Source of the DNA: Epiperipatus broadwayi
Taxonomy: Eukaryota > Onychophora > Udeonychophora > Euonychophora > Peripatidae
Direction of reading: 5' to 3'
DNA length: 64,000 bases
NCBI GenBank assembly: GCA_028023455.1
Contig: JAQFVV010006274.1
Location: 4,774,001 to 4,838,000 of the forward strand
The notes below the pieces were generated by a model. The model was given only the letters and a program-made list of their open reading frames with translations, had not been told where the DNA came from and ran no database searches. Each line of letters starts with the position of its first letter. The first letter of the stretch is position 1. The translations under genes were made by a program, and so were the position numbers. Shown here piece after piece: positions 12,376-24,116 of the stretch.

Positions 12376-13988
12376 ATTTTGCAGGTAACAGAATATTCTT
12401 AATTAATTGTCAGATTTTTTCAAAGAGTTATTTAATGAATATCTAACTACTCTTAAATGGAAGAAAAAATACTAGAATAATCAGGATTAGTTAGATGAGT
12501 GTAGATGCACTCAAAATAAAATGAAAAAAAAAAAAAAAAATTTCACCAGATGTTGCAGCATGATGATCATGTATTGGTCTTATATGATTACAGCACTAAG
12601 CCAATGGTTGACTATTATTTTTTAAGTCTTCTTAGAAATTCACCTTTCATATTATATTTAAATGATAAATTAATAATTCTGATAATTCAAATTATTGCCT
12701 GTAAGAGTTGTAAATCCAATTTTGAATGGTTATATAAAGTTGTCAATCTACTTATATTTGTGTGGTCTTTAAAAATAAATAAATCCAAGATTCTTACTCA
12801 TAAAAAGAGAAGCATTTAGGTTTCAATATACTTTTGAATGCTAATATTCTTATATTTTGCTGACTTATTTTTGGAATTTAAAATGGCAGAATATCTTATG
12901 TAGTTTCAATTATTAAGATGTGTTTCAAAAAACCAATGTCATATGTTTCATTTCCAATTTTATCTATTCAAATGAATGAATGCAGCAATTTTTTTAGTAC
13001 ATAAATTCTTTTGATTAGATATATGCATAAAAAACAATATTTTGGTAAGCAAAAGAGCACCAATTTAATTGTTATAACAATATACAGTTTCCATGTAAAG
13101 TATAAAAAAGAAATCTTAATAAGAAGGTTTATATATTTTATTACTACTAACACAGAAGTTTTGAGATTAATGAATGCATCTCTCAATTAAGTTTTAGCTT
13201 GTAAATGCAACTATTTCCCTAAAAAATTTTTTAATTTGGTGAAACTGTTCAAGTTTGTTTTTTGATTCTAGAGTATCGTTATATTTTATATATCATAGAT
13301 GGAATCTTTACACAATATATTTTCAGTGGAGAATTGTGCTGTATATTTTAGCTACTTCAGGGATCAATGTGCTATTGCAAATTTCTGTAATTTCTTTATT
13401 ATATTTAAATAATAATTTTTAAAAAAGATTAAAAAGTTCAATACTTTTAGAAATATTTGCAAGAGTTGATAAATCATTCTTCATTATTAATAACATCAGG
13501 TTCTATATTAATATGATTTTTTTTTCATAGATTTTTTTTGTAGACTACTTGCAAATATATTTATAATGTTAGAAAATAGAAAAATTCCAGTATACCATTT
13601 CAATTTATGTACCAAGTCATTAACTCCTACATTATTGCAATGAAAACATTCAGACTATCATCTTCTAATTGTATATGTAAAAGAGATTATATACAGAAGG
13701 TTATCCAACATTTTGCCATTAGTTAAAACGATTAAATATTCAAAAGAATTTGACATGAAAGCATATCTAGGACCATTAAGATATTCTCTTTACTGTAAGT
13801 AATAGAATATTTCCTTTTGATGCATTAAGATGATATATACTTGGAAAAAATAGTGAAAAATATTTTATAATAAAATAAACATTGAAGCACATCAGGATCA
13901 TTATTTTTCATTTCTGACTTTATATGATTCAACACAGACTACCATTTAAACTTAGAAATACTCTCGTAGAATTACAAGATATCATCTA

Positions 13989-14690
13989 TATTACAGAGTG
14001 ATTAATAGCAGATAACTAATAACTAATCAATGTTAACATAAGATTAAATAATAAAGTAATGACTAATCAACACCCCATTCATAATTGAAGAATTAGCTTT
14101 CCACCTGAGAAATAATGTCAATAATTTCAATCTAACTTCACTTACAAATATATGATTTATTTAAAAGAACCAGGAGAACATTAAATAAAGACCTATATTC
14201 TACAATAAAGACAAAGCTGCTGAGAGAAATATAATAAGCTATTAATGGTTTCCTGAGGCAGTGAGAGTCAGTTACTGCTATTCATCAGAAGTCAAAATGG
14301 CAGAAGTTCAACCGATGAAGAAAATCCATCAACAACCAAAACTGTTGAGAAACTTTCCAGATTAGCACAGGCGTTGACCATCATTATGTAGAACATTATT
14401 TCATAAACATCAAAAAATCTATGATTGATTGTGAACATAAATTTCAGCAAGACAGAAGTATCTGCCATAACCAAGCAAACAAGCTGGTGACAACTTTCAG
14501 GCATTCTTCCAAAATATACACTTTAGGTCCAAATATAATCAACACTCTTATTTGTAATAATGTTCACAGATGTATCTACTTGTAGTAAGTGAACTACACT
14601 ATTACTATATAATATGAATTAATAATAAATCAGCTGATATATATGTATAATTGTCTAGTATAATCTTAGCTTTTCAAGACATAACAATAA
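13989..14690 (+). repeat. 5' LTR of the gypsy-type element
   Basis: It matches 16384-17195 in order: gataactaataac/gataattaatt then gttaacataag, ggagaacct-type marks, acctatatt, actgct, and gtataattgtctagt followed by ctcaagac-type ends. The LTRs are clearly diverged, so the insertion is old. The exact ends are uncertain by about 10 bp. Confidence 0.65.
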
Positions 14691-16383
14691 CAGACAAGGA
14701 TAGAATGCATGGAGTAGGAATCACAGGGAAGGCCTGAAAGTAAAGAGGTTAAGCACAGTTAGAATCAGGGTAAAACTGGACAAGCAGTGGTAAATCCTTT
14801 TTCTTAGAGGTATACATATTGAAGATTGATATTATTTGAGATAAAATGGTTTATAAAGATTTAATTGAGGAATTCAATCAAACTATCCTGATCAATGGCA
14901 GTCATATTTAGATAGGTTTAAATTTTGTGCATATATTAATGAATTAAAAAGTAGCTACATTGTTTAGCATGTTCAGTGTTGTCACCTGCAAGATATTTGG
15001 TTCTCAAGCAACCCCTCTTACAACCTTAGGAATTACTAAGGTGGTTGAAATATTAAATTCTTACTTTGCCCCAGATCTTTAATTATTATGCAATGACTTA
15101 AAATTCTATCAGTGAAGTCAAAATAAAGGTGAAAGGATGATTAAATATGCTATTAGTTTCAGAAAAATGACTCTTGACATACAGATTTGGGATATTCATG
15201 GAAGACACACTTATAACAGTTTCATCAGTGGAATGACAAATCACTGCCTCAGAATTAAAGTTAATGGATAGCACTATAACTTTTGGAATCACAATGTTCT
15301 TAGATAATATGCATGAAGAGACAATCAATTAATTCTCAGCATTAATTGGCAAGAATCAAATAACTAAATCAACTCAATAAAAGTAAAATTAAATACTAAA
15401 TGTTGTGAAAAGTAAATGGGTTCAGAAAGCTGAACTAACCACCAGTTATGAGATAAGAGACAAACAAAGATATTACAAATACAATCAGAAATATGGACCT
15501 AGTCAATGTCCATTTATGTTAACTTCTTTTTATTACTGCCAAAAAAAGGGGCATATTGAAATAGCACATAGTCTTAAGTAATGATAATAAAGCTAAAATG
15601 CAATAGAAATACAATAAAATAATAATGAATAGGAAACTTATTCAGGGATTGAAAACAAAGTTGCAAGTATAAATTATAAGCATAAGACTATTGACATGAA
15701 TAATATTTCTAAACATAGGATGATTCAAGCATTGACTGATCAAGTGATCATTAATAGTGCATAGATAATACATGAAATCAATTCGAGATTAGTGATATCG
15801 ATTATGACCATTAAGTGCTGATCTAGAATAACAAAAAGATTAAATTAAATTCTACTAAGAAGAATATATATAAATGCCAAGGCCAGCCAGTAGAACTCTA
15901 GATCAAACCAAAGTTAGAAGAAGAATTAATACAATGCAAATGTCTTTACTAATCTCAAGAAAGGAAAATAGCAATTGAAGCAAAATTGGTTTAACCCACT
16001 AGGATATTCTGTAATTCACGTAAATTAAGTTAATTATAATAATGCAATTAATTTTAAAAATGAATTCCCTGAAATGTTCAAACATGGAAGTGGGAAATAC
16101 CAAAGTCCTCTAATCGAGTTATTTATAGATAAAATGTGAAACTGAATGCTTGCAAAGCAAGGCAAATATATTTCATGTTAAGAGAAAAACAACTATGGAT
16201 TGGATAAATTGTTAAGAGAAGAAATAATCAAATTAATAACGTAATCATAATTAACTATATCAATTGTCTCAATAATAAAAAATAGATTATAGATGTACTT
16301 TAAATAAAGCTTTATCATTTGATATCTACTACTCTCCCTGCTATTAAACAAATATAAGTTGGTTATTATCTAGGGGAAAGGGA

Positions 16384-17195
16384 TAATATAGAGTGATTGT
16401 TAGTAGATAATTAATTAATGTTAACATAAGATAAATAATACAGCAACTATCTTACAACCCATGAAAATAATAATAAAATCTCTTACCTCAGGATATATAA
16501 ATAATTGAGCTTTTGTACATTGTCTATTCAATTAGAAACTATGATACTAATCAATTGTCCACTCCTAATCAGAGTTGACTTTCCATATGAAAAATGAGGT
16601 CAATAATAATGTCATTTCAATCTAACCAAATCCTATAAATAAAAGATTTGTTTAATTATAGAATGGATTAGGAGAACCTACAAAGGGAAGAGGACCTATA
16701 TTTTAGGAGTAGAGACAAAACTGCTGAAAGTAATAACATATTAATGGCTGTCCGAAGCTGTGAAAGATGACTGTTGTTATCTGCTAGAGGTTCTGTTGAT
16801 GAAAAAAGACCCATCAATTTTTTCACATTAATATAAATAAAAGAGTAGAGATGAAGACTGTCACTAAGCATCAGAGATGCTTTGATTGATCATGACTGCA
16901 GATCTCAGCAAGGCTAAAGTGCTGAGCAAGCAAGCAGTTGAGAACTCTTCACACATTAATCCAGAACATCACATGATCACTATATGGAGAGTTTTGCTGT
17001 ATTTTGAATTGTTTAATTAATCCAGAACTTACAACAGTTGTGTCCTAGATGTAAATAATGCTATTAATAATAATAATGTTCATAGATGCATTATTATGTA
17101 GCCTATAGCTATTATTGTACATTATATGAATTAGTAAATTAATTGATATATAGGTATAATTGTCTAGTCTCATTGTAACTCCTCAAGACCCAATA
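16384..17195 (+). repeat. 3' LTR of the gypsy-type element
   Basis: It begins after the polypurine tract and is the direct-repeat partner of 13989-14690. It ends near cctcaagacccaa. It is about 100 bp longer than the 5' LTR because of internal indels. Confidence 0.65.
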
Positions 17196-17604
17196 ATCTA
17201 TCATATTGCTATGATCTACCTAATCCATAACAGTTTACAGAGAAAGAAAAGTGAAAAATAATTAGGCCTAACACAAATAAAGACCTTTTTCCTAATTATT
17301 ATTATTTTTTTTATATTTTCATTATTCTGACTGACTGCAACAAGCTTTAATGATATGAGTTTGATATATAATTATGGCTTCACTTTGCATTTTATTGATA
17401 CAGAGTTTATAGAAAACTTGATACATTAATGTAATTTCTTTTTGGAAAATTAAAAATGAAAGTTTTTTGCTAAACTAGAAATCATCTATAGATAATCAAA
17501 ATAAACACAGAATAGTCCAGATAACTTTCAATAAGAAAATGTCAATTGAAATTTATAAAAGAAGCTTCACTTAATCATAAAACGTCATTATTACTTAATT
17601 CAAG

Positions 17605-17825
17605 TTTGAATCAATGTAGGACCAATTTATAGAATAAACCTAAAATAAAATCAGCTAAATACATCTAAATAAAATATATATTTTTAAAAATAATCATTCA
17701 ATTCATAAACCTGTTTGTAAGTTGGACTAAATCATAGAATGGACCTAGAATAAAATCAGCTTAACACATGTAATTAAAATATATTTTGTAAAAATAATCA
17801 TTCAATTCATAAATCTGTTTATTTG
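17605..17825. repeat. two-copy tandem repeat, about 110 bp
   Basis: The block aaaataaaatcagct ... aataatcattcaattcat ... ctgttt occurs twice in a row with small differences. No gene is present. Confidence 0.7.
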
Positions 17826-18284
17826 AAAGTTTGTTACAATGGCTTTTTATTTGTAATTATTATATTATTTCCACCATCTAGTTTAATTATTAAAATTTAA
17901 AAAAGAAATTTCCAAGTTCACTTAAACTTTCTAACATGCTTAATATTTCAATATGTAATTCTTCAAGTATTAGTGCCTTACCAGCAGCAATACTATCATA
18001 GGAATTGAACTATTAATCTTTAGATTAATAAATATTGAACTTAAGGTGACTCTCTAACCAACTAGGACATTCCGAGTCAAAAAAAGCAAAAATGTTATAT
18101 ATACATCTATGCATATACCTTTCATTTATCCACTTTTCTTTTTAAGAGCATGATTAATGATTGATTTCCAAACATTATAGATGATAGCACTAGATATAAT
18201 TATAAGATTATTTTCCATTGACACACCAATATTTTTAAACTTTTTCCTGTTTAATATTGGTATAGTGCTCTCAGATCCAAGGTA

Positions 18285-18385
18285 TTGTTGAAAGCCACAA
18301 ACTAGTTTGAAGATATTGAATGAGTAAGCATTAGATAGAGATTTTATGCACAAACTTTCTTGCATCCATTTATTTATTAAGGCTT
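18285..18385 (-). mobile_element. eroded terminal repeat related to the TIR element at 62336-63228
   Basis: The stretch gaagatattgaatgagta, then gcattagatagagatttt and atgcacaa, matches the right terminal repeat of the element near 63150-63228 in the same orientation. The corresponding left end was not found, so this is a fragment. The minus open frame at 18126-18389 runs through it and is not a gene. Confidence 0.5.
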
Positions 18386-18389
18386 GCAC

Positions 18390-19090
18390 TGGATGGTACT
18401 ACTTTATGGAGTTTGCCAATTTTATTGGTACATGTACGAGTTTGTTACTTTAGACTCATCTGTACTTTCCTCTCTATTCATTATTTTGAATTGTGTTAAT
18501 GTTTTTCAGGACAGATGGTTTCATTGATATAGAGCTTTTTACGACAGTATTTTATAGACGAATTTCTTGTTTGTCAATTATGCTTAGTTTTTGTGAAAAT
18601 TAGAATTCATTGCAGTATTAAGGCTTTATAGAGTTGTTCTAATAATATATTGACTGCAGATTTTCTTTAGATATGCCTGGTATGTAGATTATAATACCTA
18701 TAATTTGATGTTTCTTTTATCATTTATTTAAGAATTCTTTAATAATAGCTGATGAATAACCACTCTTCGTGAGAGTTTATTCTATGTTGGACTTTTCGTT
18801 TTCCAAGTCAGTGACTTCTGAACAATTTTTTTTTGTTCTCTTTCATGGTGATAATACAACTCTATCTTAAATGGATGTATATACTAAATATTTTCCTGTA
18901 TGTATGGATTTTTGACAAATTATAGTTTTGATTTTTTTTATGGAGATTTGACAAAAGAACATCTAAGAATGTCAAGTTTTGTTTTTGTTCAAATGCTAAA
19001 TTTAATTGAAATGTATGTATTATTCTATGTGTCCAGAATAATTTTAATAGTACTTCTTCATGTGACCATACAATAAATGTTATCATTGAA
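18390..19090 (-). mobile_element. Penelope-like element remnant, late RT part
   Basis: On the minus strand the stretch 18862-19086 reads a motif typical of Penelope-like reverse transcriptases just after the catalytic core: LTFLDVLLS followed by HTYRK, where the family usually has a leucine-rich FLD motif and a Y-K-x-T-H-like block. Further on (about 18650-18700), YIPGIS recalls the region preceding the endonuclease. Stops and frameshifts break the frame and the GIY-YIG part is not seen. It is a dead fragment inside the large intron, in the same orientation as the gene. Confidence 0.55.
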
Positions 19091-19156
19091 ACAGTAAGAT
19101 TCGAATTTGAATCTTAAGTTTCACCTTTTTCTATCATCTCTCACCTACTACCTTTA

Positions 19157-19270
19157 TCCTACCCAAATTTAAACTTTGGTATCGAATTGTGTGTGTGTAG
19201 CAGTATTAAAAAAATATAAACATCTGTCAAATTCACCGTAAGCGCACACACACTTCGATAACAAATTTAA
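19157..19270. repeat. small foldback with GT/AC-rich arms
   Basis: Arms aactttggtatcgaattgtg and cacttcgataacaaatttaa pair imperfectly, bringing a (GT)n and a (CA)n tract opposite each other. It is a small MITE-like structure; the family is unknown. Confidence 0.5.
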
Positions 19271-20449
19271 ACAATAAATGAAAATATTTGATATAATTTC
19301 AAATTTCTCTTTTAGTTATATAATGTTAACTATTTATTTTAAGGTATGAACTTTCGTTCCTTGATTTCTAGTTTTAAAAATCTAAATTAAATCATAAATT
19401 CCTTTGTACTTGAGATTTTGCAAGTCATGGTCGGTGAGAAATAGTGGAGTAATTAGAAAAATTCCCTAAAAGTTTTAATTGCTAAAAATGTTGAAAAGGT
19501 AAAACAAATCTAAACAATAGGAAATGTAGCTTTCTAAATTAATTAAAAATCTAAAACTCTGGCTAATGCATTGCTTCTCCTTAGGGCAAATGGTATTGAG
19601 CTAAAAATAAAATAGATAAAAAAATAAAAGATAAGATAAAGAAAAAAAACTGCTACTGCTTAACTAAACGAACAATTTGCAACTGACCATGGAACATAAA
19701 ATTCATCTCCTTATAAAACAGATACCTGTATCCAAGGCCTTTAGAGAACTCTAAATTCTATTCATAAGCTACAGCTAATTCTATATAAATTGTATACTTA
19801 AAAATTACTTGTTAACCTATTCTATAAATCTTTTAATACTTTAGCTTATCTAACTCTGTCTATTTCTTGGGTATGTAATTCTACTTTTGCATTTTTTTAT
19901 TATTTAATGATAGCATGCATATAAGATTTCTGACTGGACCCCGCCAATTTTTAAATGTAAACCCTAATTAAAACGGTTGTCATCTTGTCCAGCGACCGAA
20001 TAGTAAATTTCTTTCCTATAAATATGTTGGCTGGTCAGCTTGGAAATCACTATAATTCTCTAATAAATAAATAAATGATTACATGAAATAGTGGATGCGT
20101 GTCCTGCAAATCATATGACTAATATTGATTTATGTTAGATTATTTTGTTACAGTTAATTTTATATTAATCGACACACATTCATTGTTTCACTTATTGTAA
20201 ATGCAGGAGTCTACTACATAGCAGGTGGCGGGGCGGACTTATTAGTTTTTAGAATAACCACCCCAATTTACAAACTGCCCTTTTAAACTTGCTTTTAATT
20301 TTAAATAATAAAGTTAGTGTATTTCGATAAATCCACTAAGTATATTTATTTGAGAGCAAAACAAGTTATTTATTAAATATTAGTAATGTGAGATAGAGTC
20401 ATAAATTTTAGATTAACTCTTAAAAGTAAGTCCGATTTAATATTATGTT

Positions 20450-20770
20450 AGTTAGACACGTGTTATAGTTTAGAGATGCGATAATCCATCTTCGAGCCTT
20501 GGATATTCTGGATCACACAGTAAATACTGGATCCTAGTTGTCCTACATAAGTGGACATAAGGAATGTTCCTGTAGGGCTTGATGCCCGTCACGCAGTCAG
20601 GGAATAATTGCGGCACAGTTCCTTACATCTGATGATGCTTATGTGAGCTCTTTACCTTTGGACCTATGGCAAACACCAGCCTGTCATTTCAAATTCATTC
20701 ATTGGCTTTGCAGTTTTAACGTACTGCCACATTCACATCGCAGTTCTAAATGTACCATGTATTTTTTTAT
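20450..20770. other. GC-richer unclassified block
   Basis: This is about 300 bp of visibly higher GC with blocks such as cgagccttggatattctgg and ccgtcacgcagtcaggg and no long open frame. It is probably part of an interspersed repeat. No second copy was identified in the window. Confidence 0.3.
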
Positions 20771-21262
20771 TTATTAATTTTAGCATTGCAAGTATGACTC
20801 CGTCTCTACATTATATGACATAAAGTCACTCTCAAATCAATGTCTGCCCATAATTAATTCTTTGTAAATCACTTATTTAATTAAATAAAAATATATGTCC
20901 GCAGCCGCTATTATTATTTCTTAATTTAGACTCGCGCATTGCAAAAGACATTAAATTCCCGACGGCATGATCTTGAAAATACTTATCCAAGAATTCAGGT
21001 AGCTGGATTATGTTAATAAAATAACTGTACTTTATTTGTAAATATAAAAAAAAAGTATCAGAATAATAATACCGCTACTAAAATTTCCATATAATTAAAT
21101 GTTATAGTTAAATAATTTTTAGTATGATTAAATGTTATAATTAAATAATTTCAAACTATATGTCTGCCGTCATATATTTATTTGTTCGACACATTCAAAG
21201 TATTATCTTCTCAATTATTAAAATATATAAATGTCTAAAATTAGTGTTATTATATATCTAAC

Positions 21263-21540
21263 TCAAAAATAAAGTCTATGAGTCTCTCGCATCTCCCTGA
21301 TCCCCGTGCCTAAAGAAATGTTTACTAATGTAGCATCAGATGCGTTGTTTCGTAGTGGGTATTGTGGAACCGATAAACCATGTTCAAATTCAGTACTACT
21401 GGTAGTTTCCTTATCAATGGTGCTGCTCTTCGGTTTGGCGGTCGAATTATGCACTATGTTAACAAAGCATACGAATCTGACTGTTACATCATCAACATAG
21501 GAAAGCCACACTTTTGTTAGTAATGAAATAGAATTGACTA
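21263..21540 (-). pseudogene. possible Ty3/gypsy pol carboxy-terminal remnant
   Basis: The minus strand has an 82-codon open stretch containing YVDDVTVRF. Further on come a Ser/Thr-rich linker, then QYPLRNN and a terminal GIREMRETH before a stop. The order (a W..YVDD-like block, a polar linker, a YPLRN block, stop) resembles the tail of gypsy-class pol after integrase. This is a weak family-level resemblance without catalytic residues. A chance frame or a host exon is possible; no splice sites were found that would support an exon. Confidence 0.35.
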
Positions 21541-22847
21541 TAATTCTAAGTTCTTTCCATACAAAAGCTGATTAGCATGAATGTGAAAAATCCATAGTTA
21601 AGGGTTGATTTTATTAAATTGTATTTACAGTAGATTGTTCTTATGCATACTGTTAAAAGTTCCACTATATAATTAATAGTGTAATGGTAAAAATAGATTA
21701 TATACCAGTAATATACCTCTTAGTTATTCTAGTCGTGAATGCCTCATTAGTTCGAGTTCGAACACAAATCATGATATATACAATATATATAAATATTCCA
21801 TGTTCAACAAGAAGCATAAATGTATAATTATAAATGTTAAGATATTCACATGATATATGTATGACTTTTATAAAATTATGGTTTAAATCTATATCATTAA
21901 ATTCAATTAAAGAGATGATGATAATGGTATTATTATCATCTTCATTCGTAAGTATTTTATTTGTTTTCGGTTTCTAATGAAAAAAACTCCTGGTGCCAAA
22001 TCTCCTTAAAGAAAAAATTTACTTAGAATTATGTAAGATAATGATCACCATTACTTACAAATCATTACCGTAACACTCCAGCATATCCCTCAGTGGTTTG
22101 CATATTCTCAGAGTTGTTGATAATTTTATGAACTAGCAAATGTCTGTGTGTTGAAGTTATAATATTTAAACTTATGAAAAACAAATGAACTGGATTAATA
22201 AAACAATATAACCATTTATTAATAAAACAAAACATATGGTTTGATTGTAGCTTTACAATAAAAATTCCAAATATAGATCTCTAAATAGAAACCATAATAA
22301 TATAATTTTAGTCAATAGTTCATATATTGTAAGTTTTTCTTATTCAGTACTTTCACACATAAATCTAGAATCAAATACACAATACTTAATGTCTCATATA
22401 TTTAATATCTTCTTGTTTAGAATTTCATATATAGATATTGAAACAGTCAGATAGTATCTATTTCCCTATTTATATACCCAAGTCCATGTATATCAAATTA
22501 AAATTAAACCTAAATATTGTGATAATCATGTGTGCATGTATTATGGCATACATCGTTCAACTTTTATGTATGCGTGTGATAAATTACTGTATACACACAT
22601 GCATATTATAATTTGTTAAATAAATTAATATAAACCTTGCTGTGTGTGTAATGAAAACTTACATATATGTAAAAAGAGAAGTAATGCTATAGACTTAAAA
22701 GCAGTATTGTTTTATTTTGTTTTCAATTTTATTCTAAAAATAATATAGAAATTGTTGTATTTTGCATATAAAGATGGATTTCAGTTAAATAGGTTATATG
22801 TAGAGTAAGATGTTTATGAGTTTCAAATATATTTTCTTTTAAAAAAA

Positions 22848-24116
22848 TGGTTGTCGTCGATGAGCCACCATATCCCACTGGATGGCGCCGTTTCGCGCTA
22901 AAACACAAAACGCCGTTTCCGCGGCCGACACGTTCGAACCCGCGTTGTCTATAATACAACTTTTTTGTTGTGCTACAGATTGCAGGCCGCTATGTCGCAT
23001 CGCAGTACAGCATGTATGTCGCATCACAGCAAATACATTTTCCGAATTCGCAAAGTTTATAAAATGGTTACGGCTTTGGCAGAGGGTGTGTTTTTTTGAA
23101 TTGGATGGAAATGTTGTTTTCATTGGATTTTTTTTTATTTTAAAGTATTGAAATGTTTAGATTTTGTAAAGTAATAATTAACAGACTTTTTACATCGTAG
23201 TACTGTTCGTAACATTCCACGAGACATTTTAAGATTGTACCATGTGTATATTTTTGAAATAAAAGAGTGTTAACACAAAAATATCCAGTAAGAAAAGTAC
23301 AATTGTACAGTTTTTTTAAATGTCATAAAAAGCATGTATTATAAACATTTTTTATATATATATTTGTCGTTATTTAAAAAAGTTTTAGTTTCTTTCTTTT
23401 GTCCGACTATTAGTTTCTTTCTTTTCTCCAACTACTGTTATACTTTGATGAAAATAGTTTACGTTTATTGTTATCATTTATTTTATAGATGTTAGTAAAA
23501 AAAAATATTTACAAAAATACAATTTTGATATTTTTTATTTTAGCATTACAAACAACAGAACACTAACCCTAAACCTAACCCTAAATCTAACCGTAACATC
23601 TTTTACTTTTAGTTGTCATTCTATTTGAAATAAAAAATAGCGGTAATATCTGTTTGTCTGTAAAAAAAAAAAAAATTTAAAACAAAGACTAAAAAAGTAA
23701 AAAATAGCGATAACACAATAATATCTGTTTCTCTGTAGCAATAAAATGTAAAAGGAAAAGTAAGAAATTTTACTTTTTATTCTGATTATGAGTTTTTAAA
23801 TAACAACAAAAAAAGCCGTAACCCCAGTAGAAAAAATCTCTGATAGAAAATTGATTTTTCTAATGAAAAGCAAACTAAAAAAGACAAATCAAATTGTAAT
23901 TTGTTTATTTTATTTTACATTTATTATTATCATTTAATTTGTATACGTTAATAAAAAATAATATTTAAAATTAAATAATATTTAAAAAAGATGATTTTCT
24001 TTTGTTTTTATTTTCGCATTACAAAAAGTCATCAAAATGATTATAATTAATGGCCCGGGAATGATCATATTTAACTGCGCCATTGAGTGGGATATGGTAG
24101 CTATTCGACGACAACC
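22848..24116. mobile_element. 1.27 kb TIR element
   Basis: The left end tggttgtcgtcgatgagc is mirrored by the right end gctattcgacgacaacca. The match continues inward through ccaccatatcccactggatg on the left and its inverted counterpart on the right, giving arms of about 45 bp. The first 200 bp are GC-rich, in contrast to the AT-rich core. The core has an internal direct duplication: a tattatcattta ... gtta-taaaaaa ... gcattacaaa block occurs near 23470-23550 and 23920-24020. There is no transposase, so it is non-autonomous. It is flanked by A-runs on both sides, so the target duplication is unclear. Confidence 0.7.
23563..23600. repeat. short telomere-like CCCTAA stretch
   Basis: A few imperfect units (aaccctaaacctaaccctaa) lie inside the TIR element. 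This is too short to be a telomere relic with confidence. Confidence 0.4.

Larger units (their letters stand above)
13989..17195 (+). mobile_element. decayed Ty3/gypsy LTR retrotransposon lacking RT and integrase
   Basis: Two direct repeats (13989-14690 and 16384-17195) flank about 1.7 kb. The interior keeps traces of a gag-like region at about 14870-15110. A nucleocapsid zinc-knuckle trace follows at about 15527-15575, where the reading CQKKGH survives but the expected first and last ligands are changed. A protease-like trace (ISIM, about 15790) and the linker before reverse transcriptase (NEFPEMF near 16060, EEII near 16220) come next. It then passes straight to a polypurine tract (aggggaaaggga, 16372) and the 3' LTR. 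RT, RNase H and integrase are therefore deleted. All frames are broken by stops and frameshifts. The element is dead and sits sense-opposite to the host gene in its large intron. Confidence 0.7.

Noticed and set aside
22729-23151. Three overlapping frames of 76-94 codons at the head of the TIR element
   Set aside because: They overlap on both strands in a GC-rich, stop-poor stretch. This is expected by composition, and no transposase motif is present.
23563-23600. Interstitial telomere
   Set aside because: Only about three imperfect CCCTAA units lie within a transposable element; this can arise by chance in such sequence.
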